From assembly GCA_016617855.1 (NCBI GenBank), contig JAECUM010093627.1, positions 1-64,000 of the forward strand: DNA of 64,000 bases, read 5' to 3'. This document shows positions 12,362 through 24,516 of this stretch, piece by piece (position 1 is the stretch's first letter; each line of letters begins with the position of its first letter). The notes under the pieces are model-generated. The model did no database searches. It saw nothing but the letters and a program-made list of their open reading frames with translations, and was not told the DNA's origin. The DNA comes from Megalonaias nervosa (lineage: Eukaryota > Mollusca > Bivalvia > Unionida > Unionidae). Both the position numbers and the translations under genes were made by a program.

Positions 12362-14799
12362 GTATCCATTATATCTCAAAATGACTTATTTTGGTAACAA
12401 ATTATAAAAGAACTTTAAATAAAATCAAGTCTTCTTAACTTTTATATTCCCTTCTTTTAAGGCAAAATCACTGTTTAGTTTCCCTCTTTTTTCACTTTAA
12501 TTCATGCACATGTACATGTCAAAATGTTTCCCTTCTTTATTCAAGATGACAACCTCAGGTTTTTATTTGGGGTATATTTAGAGAAATACAGAGATCAAAA
12601 GATCTGAAAAGGCAAGTGTTTAATGAGTGTTTAACCTGTCTGTGATAGACAACTTTTACATGCCTGCAGGCTTCTTTAAATCTCTGTATTTGCCAGACAT
12701 ATCTGGCAGTTCAAAAGTTTCAATCAGAATATGCTCTGAGTACCCCTAGATTGGTCTCAGAGTATTCCAAAATATGTCTTTGATTTGCTTATATGTGAAA
12801 CTGCTAAATAAAAACCTTAAGAAGGCAAACCTGAAAGGTCACTATTCCCAGTTTACATATTGTTTCTCTGTCAGACAACTAATAAAGATGTTGCCAAACT
12901 AGACTTAATTCAAAGATGCTTAAGTCAACTTTACATGCTGTACTTTTGTCAGAATATCTACAGGGATGAAATCTAAGCTTGTTACAGCTCAACTGCCTGT
13001 AGGCAATATTACTCTCAGTTAGCTGGTTAAATAGGGGCAAAGAAAGCCAAGTTAATATTTTAGTGAAGTTTAGTATGGTAAATTTCAAAGACTGGCTTTT
13101 TATTAAAGATGTCTGTTTGTTATTCTAAGACATTTTTTTATATTGGTACACTTACATATGCCTGAATGAGACCATAGTATCAGTCCTGGTTTTCCTGCTT
13201 GAGAGATGACTACTCAGCATGTTAAAGGGCAAGCATAATGATGATGAAAATTATAACACTTAACTGGTGATTTCCATGAAGCAACATGTTGACAGATTGT
13301 CTACAACACTGAGAGATGAGTACAATGAGCTTCTTACAGCCATGTGCACCAATGGTCGCATTAAAGAGACTGAACAACTGTGTTGCATTTCATGAAAATG
13401 ACTTGCCAGATAAAGCAGCATAATGTGTACAGATTATTCATGCAAACATATGTGATAAGATTTCCAGACTATCAAAATTAATATATTTACTATGTTTGAG
13501 CCTAACACATTACCTGTAAACATAAGTAATTTACCACAGCTTTTGTAATAATCACATGGACACTTGACGGCAACCAAGAAAGAAATGTGATACACTAATC
13601 AGTGCTGACAAAGTAATGAAGGAGTAATCAATTCTCAAGTACATTGTGTACAAAATTATAAAGGATCATCAGCAGCTGAATTACTTACAAATCTAAATGG
13701 AATAAAAGGACAATACCCAAAAATAACCTGTTTGATAGAAGTTTCATGGGTACTTCCAGTATTAAACATGGAATTTTAGTGCAGAAGTTTGTGCCTCAAC
13801 TTGACTACAACAAAGCTGCAGTGCAACTTTAGTAATATCATTCTTTATGAACTTATAAAAAATCTTGCTGTTTCTAGTGTAAAAGACTTTGGTCCAATGT
13901 AAGCAATCAGGAAGTGGAAGGGAAATCAAAAATGACAAACAGACATCTGTAGAAACAAAGCATTTTGTTAAAGTAAAGAAAAATAAAACATTATGGGAAA
14001 ATCTGTAGCAAATGTCAGAGTAAAATTGTTTCTGGAACAACCTGATGAGACCTGTAGATGACCGAAACAGCAAAATTATGAAATTATGAACAAACAGATT
14101 CATTTGTATCTATGAAGTCCATCAAAATATGTGTTTGCATGCAGGAAAATTGTAGGATTCCTGCCAAAGTACATATATCTGCATCCTCTGTACATACCTA
14201 ACTAAGGTTTTAAAAGGAAAAAAAACAATCACTAAGAAAATAAACATGTTTATTTAATGCAAGTGTGGAAGACATTGATGCACCTGAAAATATAACTATA
14301 ATGTGTAGATCATGGGTAAAAATCTGGTAAAACTGGCTACACAGTTGTCACAATATTGTAATATTCCCTGAATAAAAATGATTACACTGTATTTTTCCCC
14401 AAGATATGTCCAGGAGGTTTTACAAATAGCTTCTTTAAAAGCTTAGGCATTCTTATCACCTGATAATCATCTTTATTAAAAAGGTGCTAAAATGTTCTAA
14501 TGTGTCTGGAGTGAAGTTATCTACTAGCCTGAGCTTATCAATGAAAAAATATCAGATTGATGTACATTAGTCTCAATGAAGTAATCAATGTAGGTACACA
14601 TGATTAAATGATTTATGAAAGCAAAGAAGAAAAGCAAAGAAACATTCAAGTATTAAATCTCTGATGAACAATACAGGCACTGGATGACATTTTTCAGTTC
14701 TTCGCTGATTCTTATTTAGGGCTATTACTGCCTAATTAATGTATGCTGCTAATTTTACATGTCTAGTCTTTCTGTCAAAAGTAAACATGTCAACATTTT
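12362..14799. other. No gene recognised
   Basis: Intergenic AT-rich DNA between the Tigger element and the satellite array. The 113-codon minus frame at 13762-14103 has no recognisable domain or codon bias. Confidence 0.4.
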
Positions 14800-16390
14800 G
14801 AGTCCTCATAATCCATTACAGCTTAGACAGCAATTATATTTATCATAATCCATTACTACTTAGATGACATTTTGATTCCTTATAATCCTTTACACCATGG
14901 TGAGCATTTAAATTCATCATAATCTATTAGTACCCAGTCAGTGTTTACATTCGTCATAATCCATTTATACTCAGTCAACCTTTACATTCATCACAATACA
15001 TTAGTACTCAGTCAACATATACAGTCATCATAATAAATTACTAGTCAAAATTTACATCATAATCCATTACTACTCAGTCAACCTATGGATTCATCATAAT
15101 CCATTACTACTCAGTCAACATCTGCAATCATAATCCATTCCTACTCGATCAACATTTGCATTCATCACAATAAGTTACTACTCAGTCAACATTTTGATTT
15201 CATCATAATCCATTAGTACTCAGTCAATATTTACATTCATCATATTAAATTACTATTCAACATTTACATCATAATCCATTCTACTCTGTCAACATTTACA
15301 TTCACCATAATCCATTACTAGTCTGTCAACATTTATATAATCCATTACTACTCTGTCAACATTTACATTCATCATAATCAATTACTACTCTGTCAACATT
15401 TACATTCATCATAATCCATTACTACTCTGTCAACATTTACATTCATCATAATCTATTACTACTCTGTCAACATTTACATTCATCATAATCCATTACTACT
15501 CTGTCAACATTTACATTCATCATAATCCATTACTACTCTGTCAACATTTACATTCATCATAATCCATTACTACTCTGTCAACATTTACATTCATCATAAT
15601 CCATTACTAGTCTGTCAACATTTACATTCATCATAATCTATTACTACTCTATCAACATTTACATTCATCGTAATCCATTACTAGTCTGTCAACATTTACA
15701 TTCATCATAATCCATTACTACTCTGTCAACATTTACATTCATCATAATCAATTACTACTCTGTCAACATTTACATTCATCATAGTCCATTACTACTCTAT
15801 CAACATTTACATTCATCGTAATCAATTACTACTCTGTCAACATTTACATTCATCATAATCCATTACTAGTCTGTCTACATTAACATTCATCATAATCAAT
15901 TACTAGTCTGTCAACATTTACATTCATCGTAATCAATTACTAGTCTGTCAACATTTACATTCATCATAATCCATTACTACTCTATCAACATTTACATTCA
16001 TCGTAATCAATTACTACTCTGTCAACATTTACATTCATCATAATCCATTACTAGTCTGTCAACATTAACATTCATCATAATCCATTACTAGTCTGTCAAC
16101 ATTTACATTCATTGTAATCAATTACTACTCTGTCAACATTAACATTCATCATAATCCATTACTAGTCTGTCAACATTAACATTCATCATAATCAATTACT
16201 AGTCTGTCAACATTTACATTCATCATAATCCATTACTACTCTATCAACATTTACATTCATCGTAATCAATTACTACTCTGTCAACATTTACATTCATCAT
16301 AATCCATTACTAGTCTGTCAACATTAACATTCATCATAATCAATTACTACTCTGTCAACATTTACATTCATCATAATCAATTACTATTTA
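14800..16390. repeat. 37-bp satellite/minisatellite array
   Basis: About 40 copies of a 37-bp unit containing ACTCTGTCAACATTTACATT followed by CATCATAATCCATT. The left part (14.80-15.34 kb) is degenerate. From ~15.34 to 16.38 kb there are 28-29 nearly identical units. Recurrent variants (CTC/GTC, TGTC/TATC, TTTAC/TTAAC, CATA/CGTA, TCC/TCA) recur in a fixed order in the right half, indicating higher-order units. Confidence 0.95.
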
Positions 16391-17916
16391 ATCAACACTA
16401 AAGTAAGGGTCTATATGCTCATGTAGTGCAATACAATCCATTTGCTTGATACGCTCAAATCTTAATTTAGGCATCACTAACCTTGACCTTGAACCTTCTG
16501 ACCCCAAGACAACAGGTTAACCTCTCTGTGCAAGGGCTCTCTACCTACAAGGTTTAAGCTAAAAATATCGAGAAGCAAAATTTATAAGTTATGAACCACT
16601 CAGTCCATAGACAGATGAATAGAACTTGTTACTTTCATATCCACCCATAAGCCTCTAGGATGGGGGAATAAACAGGTTACCTCAAATGACCAAGAGGTAT
16701 GAGTGTATATACAAAAGGTGCATATGACATCATTGTTAAAATATCAAATTACAACTGCATTATGAATTTGCTTTTAATTTTTATTTCTATTGACTAATTA
16801 ATTTTAGGGATTTACAATTACTGCTTTAACAGTGTCAGTTGTACAAGCTGTCAATGTTTAGTTAACAAAGTAATTACACCCAGAGTTTTCAGTTGAATCT
16901 ACAAGATGGCAATTACTAAGAAGTTCTTTCATTAGACAAACAAGCTGCTACCATCCACTATTTCCAATTTTAGAACTAAAAATGACTTTTGCCAAACACT
17001 GATACCCTATCACAGTATCTGACCCAAAACTACATAAACAAATAGAGACCTCAACACAAAGTATAACTGGATGGATGTATAAATAGATGGAAAAAACAAT
17101 AGAAGAACTATACCTCTAACACTATCCTGAAAATTTTTTCTTGAACATGATCAGAGTACCCTGGCACTTGTTTTCTAAAACATGCCTCCCCTGCGTAACA
17201 TGTCATGTTTAAATGGAACAGCCCTCAACAAGTTCAAAGTATTGACTAGTTTCATAGTTTTTCAATATGAATTCCTGATGTCATAAATGTACAAACTCAA
17301 ATCTGAAAAATTAAAACATGTAAAGTAATTTTACAAACTTCTCTAAAGACATAAAAATCGAACTAAATCATCTACACGTGCAAACAAATATGCAATTAAA
17401 CATTCATTTGTGTATATCAAATGTTTTTTAACTGTATAACTGTACTAACAAGGTTTTTGTCCTAAAAATTCCATAAGTCCCAAAAGTAAAAAAATGTGTA
17501 AAATAAGGACCTGATAATTTTCTTTTTAACATGAATAATTTTTTTATATGAAAACTATGCATAACAATTTCATTGACTATATTAAATGGTTTTTCTTTAA
17601 TAATTCAAAGTTATATTTAAAAAAATCTGTTAGAAACTGCTATAATGGACGGAAAATCTTATGAGATAATCTCCTTATGATCATGATAAAGGTCATTTCT
17701 GATTTGCTAACATGGAAGTTCATTCTCAAAATCGGCGTTTTGTTATCTCCAGGTCCAATGTATTTACTTTCTGGGGTACTTCAGGAGATCTGTTTGGTGT
17801 GATGTCCTATTCCCAGTGCACCTTTACCATATGTTGCCTCTTCCCAGTGTAGGTGTTTGCTGTTAGACAGTGTCACATGGTTATGGTACACTGGGATGAG
17901 GTATCATGCTTTGCTA

Positions 17917-18217
17917 TTAATCATTGTCAGAAAGCTGTTGCTGCTGTTGCTTTGTTGTTTCCTCCATCCTAACACAGTTTATTGAGAAGCTAAAGATACT
18001 TTTCATGATCTCTCCACAGGCTTTGACATTTCCATGGGCTATATAATTCATTTTTTGCAACCTAATCAATTGAAGTATGCGATTTGTATGAAGTGGCCCA
18101 GATTTCATTTTTCACAGCTCCATATTTTACAATTCTGTTGAGGATAATCTTAAACTCCTCCTCAGAGTTGTCAATGTCATAGAGACCATTGGATATGTGG
18201 TGCAAAATGGTGTTCAT
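17917..18217 (-). pseudogene. Coding-like remnant downstream of the WD-like gene stop
   Basis: From an ATG at 18217 a short frame reads MNTILHHISNGLYDIDNSEE then EFKIILNRIVKYGAVKNEIW, and stops at 18062. The same frame continues after the stop with VAKNELYSPWKCQSLWRDHE. A different frame ends with EETTKQQQQQLSDND. Amino acid composition is protein-like, with frame breaks. It may be a decayed gene fragment or 3' UTR. Family not recognised. Confidence 0.3.
17978..17983 (-). promoter_or_regulatory. Candidate poly(A) signal AATAAA of the WD-like gene
   Basis: AATAAA on the minus strand, about 390 nt past the TAG at 18370-18372. The motif is common in AT-rich DNA, so position relative to the stop is the only support. 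Confidence 0.3.
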
Positions 18218-18369
18218 TTTTGTTCTGGCCAATACTCAGGTTTCATCATGTTTTTTTTTCTTATTTGCTTCCACCCATAGATGTCTGATGTCTTATTTGG
18301 GGTTGCCAGTTTGCTGACCCAGGAACAACAGACTTAACTGGACTGGCAGTTTCAGTTTTCTTCAGCCAA

Positions 18370-18462
18370 CTATGTATTCTCTTTTGTCTCACGTTTATCA
18401 TTCCCAGCCAGTCCAAACAAATCCTCTGCCACTTCCTTTTCCATGAGACCACTCGTCTTTAC
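18370..18462 (-). CDS. WD-like gene terminal exon with stop
   Basis: 93 nt: 30 codons and TAG. Acceptor ATTTTGTAG, phase 0. It encodes VKTSGLMEKEVAEDLFGLAG then NDKRETKENT. The in-frame continuation of the charged C-terminus (LEKE|VKTSGLMEKEV) supports it. An internal GTGAGA could act as a donor, but no downstream exon in compatible phase was found. Confidence 0.65.
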   Translation of the reverse strand, partial: VKTSGLMEKEVAEDLFGLAGNDKRETKENT

Positions 18463-21400
18463 CTACAAAATTAAAAAAAGAGAGGATTTCTAGTTTAGGT
18501 GGATCACTATCTGATAATCCAGTTATCAAATAAAGATGGCCATGTCTATATAAGGGCAAATTTAGCAGACAAAAATCAGTGCTTCAAAACATGACCTTCT
18601 ACAAAGTCTGGTCTGGCTAATACTATGAGGACTGTTCTCATAAAAATGAAGTTAAATTTCTGTGTTTGTAAAACATGCATGCTTCCACTGCCCAAAAAAG
18701 TCTACATCCAGAACTGTTAAAAAAATAATTTAAAAATCATCATAATGACTTGAAAATCCAATCAGGTAATCTGCATATACAAATACACCCATGAAATTTC
18801 ATTGGTCTAACACAAATGGTTTTTGGTCAATTGTGCTAACAAGGTTTTTTTTGTAAAAAATATCCATACAAGTTCAGAAATTTTTAAACATATGAGAAAT
18901 TAACGTAATGGCCTGAAAATCTAATCAGGTCATCTACATGTGGATACAAATGCAGTTTGCAACAAAAATTTCATTTGTTTATGATTTATGCACAGTCTTC
19001 CTAGATGACTGGATGAATAGATGATGACCAAATGAAGATCCACTCATTGCTAGCAGTAGGGGCATCACTTTTATGCTTTGAAAAGACTTTCAATATTGTA
19101 TTTACCAGTGTGTATCCAGTTACAAACAAAATAAACTGCTGTTACTAAATACACCAGAAGATAAAGCTCTTCAACTTTCACCTTAAATGATAAGCTGAAT
19201 AAACTATGTGGTAGTGATGTACCCTCACATAATGCTTGCAGTTTGCAAAGAACATTGTCATACCAATTCCTTGTCTTCTTAAACATTTCCATGGTGTTAC
19301 CTCCACATCCCCTGCATATCATATGCTAAGCTCAGAATAGAACCCCACACTTCCAACATGGCAAAAACACACATCTTCTTCTACACTCCAAAACATGAGC
19401 TTTGCAGTTTATACCCATGCAACTTTTCCGATGCTCCTACTTACAACCCAGTTTGATCCAAGTACACTTGTTTTTGCCAATCATCCTTTAGCAGTATACC
19501 CTTTATTTCATAATTGTTTAACATACATTAGCCATACATTATGATAGCAGCCACAGGCCATCCTGGGCCTCACCTAATCGGTGATTTGCCTACAAGTTGC
19601 ACATAAGCCAGGCTAAAAAATTTAGGTGAGGGGTCAAAAAAATCAATGAAACTTCAAACAAATGCTTCATTCCAGGGTGGTAATCTCAAACATCCCTTTT
19701 ACACCTGCTGTTATTTCCCTAACGTTAATGTGATTTGATAATGTATCTGACAGAGAAATATCATAAAGGCTTTGCAAAAATTAGAGAATCTTATCTAACT
19801 ATAAATTCACTATATATGTGTTATATGCAGGGTTTCCAGGTTACCAGGGAATCTGGAAAAAGTTGGGAGAAATTAAAATTTTTTCCCAACTGTGAAAAGT
19901 AGTTGAATTTTGCAAATATTGACGAAAGCTGGGAAAAACCCGAGAATTTTCTGCTACCACCTGATGCCCAAAACAATTACAGAATTGAGTTGTAACTAAA
20001 CTGATCATGCGTCAAATTTAACAAGTTCTGACCAGAATATTTGGATATTGCAGTATGGATCATTTGCGTGGTTGATATAAACATATTTACTGAGTCAATC
20101 CAAATGTTCAGTGGATTAGATTCATCTAGTAAACTCTTTTTTTTCCACAGACAACTCATTATCCATATCTTTTCTTACATGGAAGACATGTAAACCAAAC
20201 TGGCATCACAAGTGGCCAACATGGTGGCGGCAAAGGGTAGCCGCTTACCAAATGGCCTAGCAAACTTAAATATTGTTAAATTGAGACATACCTGCATGAA
20301 ATTAATATGAAAATGATTTATTTTCTCAGAAATTGAGAGTATTAAGATCGTTATATCTTTGATCTGCTGAAAGACAAAATAAAACTATAGCACTGATGAA
20401 ATTTTACCTGACACTTGTGATTTGCATAGGTAGTCACATGAGTACACAAATCTCAAAACCCATATGACATCATAGATCAAGTAGTTATGTGATATCAATA
20501 ATAACCCATTTCAAATGTTGTAGAGAAAAATACAAATATTAAACTAAAGTCGTATACTAATTTTGTTGTATCACATGACTACCACACTGACTTCTGCTCT
20601 CTGCTTGATAAATCTGACTGACCAGATTGCTACGACAGTGATAGTTTTAATGTAGTTGTTCCTGAAAAAATATGTTGAGAATCATGTGTTCTTTCTGGTT
20701 TTCACAAAAGGTGTCTGACTTTCATTTAATATAACTGAATTTTTGTACAACTACATTAAAATGAGTTTGTTGTTGATATCACGTGACTATTGAGATTTGT
20801 GAAGTTATGTGCCTAGTAATGCAAATGGCAAGTACCAGGTCAGGTTTCGTCTATGCTGTAGTTTCATCTAGTCTGTCAGCAGATTAAAGACATTATGATT
20901 ATAATACTTGCCATTTCTGAGAAAATAAATCATTTTCCTATCGATCTCATGCAGGTATGAGTCAATATAACATTGTTTAAATTTGCTAGGCACACTGGTA
21001 AATGACTAGCATATGCCACTAACGCATCATGGTGGCAAATTAAAAATTTTAAATATGCAATTTCTCTGACCCCACATCCCACCCTAAATGTCCAAATCTG
21101 AAACATGGGGTGGGAATATGTGGAAGAATCTCAGATTAGAAAACAGACTACTATTTGTTTTAAGCCAAATTTGTTGTCCAAAATATAAAATCTCTGAGCT
21201 GAACTTTGGTGCAAAATTATTATACTGTGACATGTAGCTTGAATCATTGGTTTCACTGGATAAATGGGAAATTGACATCTTTTGTATTATATATTAAAAA
21301 ACGATATGAGCCCCTGTATCAATACAGGTTTGGGGACTGGCTTATTGAATTACAAGAAGACAAGTTGATTTTACAGAAATTCAGTCCCTGTTTATACTGC

Positions 21401-24400
21401 AATTATAATTTTAAAGGTCATTTGTCAAAATTTAAATCAATCTCTTTGCAAATGTTTTTCAAAATGATGGATTTTTAAACAAATCATCTTACCGAGTTTA
21501 GGTTGTTTGAAAAATCTTTTTGGGGACTTAATTTGCACAGATAAATTCAGGTACAAACTTTTTTCATTGCAAGATAAGATTCTAATACTTTGTGTTTATT
21601 GTTTTCTCTTACTGTGATAGAAAATGTTTACTTCATTTAATATGCACATACACTGCTATAAAATTCTTTAGAATTAAAGATTTGAAAGGAAACAAAACTA
21701 ATTTATGTTCATTATGTTGTTTCCACATAGCAACATATGTAGGTCAGCAAAGTAAAGTTAGAATTTTTATTCTGCACACTGAAATGACTTCACATGCCAA
21801 TTTATAGGAATATAGTCAAACTTGTTTCGTGTGATATATTTTGTGGTTTTGTACATGATCACCTTTTCTGATTTTGATGTTCTGGCAAGTCCTGTAATAG
21901 AAATATCTTTAGATTTAAAAAATACATGTTCTATAATCTAAAATTTTCATTAATTCCATTCAGTAATGGTCCTACGTGAACCTTGAAAACATTAATTTCA
22001 TCCTGGAAAAACCCTGGAAATGACCTGGAAATTTATCTTTAGAAAAGCGTGGGAACCATGTATTTGAAAACAACCAAAATAATGTAAACATATTTAACAA
22101 GTTACAATGTATATAGCATCTTCTGGGCATTGCTCTGTGAAGAATACAGAATGTATCCTAGGATAAAATGGTGGAAAATACCCTGATCTAACACAAACAT
22201 TATACACTCACCAGTGATGAGTAACAGACAAAATTTGGATATCACATTTTAATTGAATCTAGCAGTCACAACTTAAAAGAGGTTAGTGTAAAAATAGTAA
22301 AGAAAATACCTCTTTCTCTAAGCTGCGGTAATTCTCAACCTTGTCTGATGCTGCAATGGACCCGATAAATTCCGGATCATCTGTGAGGAGTTCCCGTTTT
22401 CTGAGCTCATTGTCTAGAGACCCCAGTAGAAGCCTTCTCATAGCAACTGCAGGGTGCTGCACATCATCAAGCTCCCAGGACACTGTGTCCACTCGAAGTG
22501 CTGCTGGTACCACACGGTGAATGGAACTAAAAATACAGCAATGTGACAATTTGAAATTATGAGGTTTTGAAAACATAATTAAGTAAAAACACATTTCTCT
22601 TTTCACTTTGCTCTTACTGACTCCAAGGCTGAGATGGAAAACATTATTCAACATTTTCTCATGAATGTACCCACTGCTTAATTAGGATGTAAGTATTAAA
22701 AGAACAATGAAAATGAAACCTCATTAAACATCATCAAAAGAACACTGTAAAAACAATCATCCAATATTTTGATCTAGATGCAGAAATCTCAGATAAATTA
22801 AACAAATGCCTTTCTGCCTTTTTTTTACATGAAAAATAAAAATGTACTAAGCAATAGGATCATCCTTTTTTTAAAATAATGATGCAAATTCTTTAAGTTC
22901 ATAAAGTTCTGGCTGAAAATATGTTAAGTTCATAATTTTCTTTCAGAATGATATTTAGTTTTTCTTTATTTAACCATAGTTTATACTTACTTGTTTTGCA
23001 AAAGATGAAAAGACTGATCTCTCAAAACTCAGACATATTGGTAAAATCACCCCAAAAGTTAACATGTTTCTGTTTCTTTACAAATACTATTTGTGCATGT
23101 GAATAAATGGAAAACATCATAGACAGTCGATTGTAGTTTTCTTATGTGTAACAATGTTGTAGAAGAAAGATAAGTTAATAAATTTAAGATCTCAATCATA
23201 ATAATCCCATGAGATCCAGAGGACTGAAAAACATGGCACCTTATGGTTGTCAATAAAGTTGTGAAATTTGGAATGTTTATTAAAAAAATACTGAAATCAA
23301 TCAACTTTGCCCAATTTGCTGACCATTGACTACTGAAGGAAGGTGACTGTTACATACAAGACATTTATACAGGAAATTTGCCAGGGGAATTTAGAATGGC
23401 TGCTGTGAACAGTTGACCACTAAGTAAAGGTGACCATTAGGACAGATTTGATTGTGCATATAAATACCAATATGTTAACCTTGATTCAGCATCATGTATG
23501 TTTCATTGTACCTTTTAAATGCATTCTTCTCAACAGCTGAATGAGATCCAATAATAATGTCATGCAACAGTTTGTCAAAGATGTGACAAAGAAATGACAA
23601 ACTTACCAAGACTTGTACAATTTCCACATCATCCTTCTTGTTTCATCAGTATTCCCATCTGTCAAGGACAGCACATAAAACCGGGATATTCTCTGTGAAG
23701 AGTAAAATAACTTTCCTTTAACCCCACGGCAAATTATCACTTTTATCATTGCTGAGAGTCCACTCTGTTGCCATTCCTATGCAAAATATACTGTATGTAC
23801 ATACTAACATACATACTGGATCTAACTGCAAAATAACACAGAACTTGGATTGCTGCTGCATGTCAACATAAACCAAAGTTCTTCTACTGAATCTTAGAAA
23901 TTTATTTTTCAACATAGGCAGGATAAAAATTTCACCTCTTTGTGGGCACTGATGAATGACATGTGTACTCAGATGGGTGGTGTGTTATTTGGCTTGATCA
24001 TGCCAATAAACTGGTAGCTAAATGACTTTACCTAGGATACCAAGGCAGCTGACCCAGGTGGACCTAAGTGGGCATTAAAGCCAAGGCCCTTCAATTACGA
24101 GTATGATTTTCTTGCATCTGAACAAGAACAGACCCCGAGACTCAAACCATTTGGTCAAGAGTGCTTACACCATTCCATTTAAGAAGTATGCTTCAAGTCA
24201 CTTGGTCAAGAGTGCTTACACCATTTAAGAAGTAAGCTTCAAAGCACTTGATTAAGAATGCTTACATCTTTTAAAAACTACACTTCAAAACACTTGGTCA
24301 AGAGTGCTTACAATATTAAGGAAAAAACATTTTGTACTCTATTTGTGGATAAATGTGAGACTCACAGTTTGTATATGTTATATATGTTCTACTGAATCCA

Positions 24401-24422
24401 ATGAGGCCAGAAAACGTGACCA

Positions 24423-24516
<94 letters not shown>

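Larger units (their letters stand above)
17290..18990. repeat. Dispersed repeat family with CTAACAAGGTTTTT core (two or more copies)
   Basis: Copies near 17330-17500 and 18720-18990 share AATC.AATCAGGTCATCTACA, ATTTCATTTGT.TAT and CTAACAAGGTTTTT in that order. Further copies occur at 24.58-24.95, 27.9-28.24 and ~34.90 kb. Probably an old interspersed repeat. No terminal structure recognised. The 18370-18462 exon lies between the two copies. Confidence 0.5.

Noticed and set aside
13762..14103. 113-codon minus-strand frame
   Set aside because: Leu/Phe/Ser-rich chance composition, no splice context, no family.
14800..16390. CRISPR-like array
   Set aside because: The units are directly adjacent 37-mers without unique spacers, in a eukaryotic context.
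19071..19322. 83-codon minus-strand frame with a hydrophobic stretch, considered as an extra exon of the WD-like gene
   Set aside because: The acceptor phase (needs one more nucleotide) does not match the preceding exon, which ends in phase 0, and no donor pairs with the terminal exon.
22283..22654. Full 123-codon minus frame as a stand-alone gene
   Set aside because: Only 22310-22526 is coding; the flanks are intron, shown by splice sites and phase.
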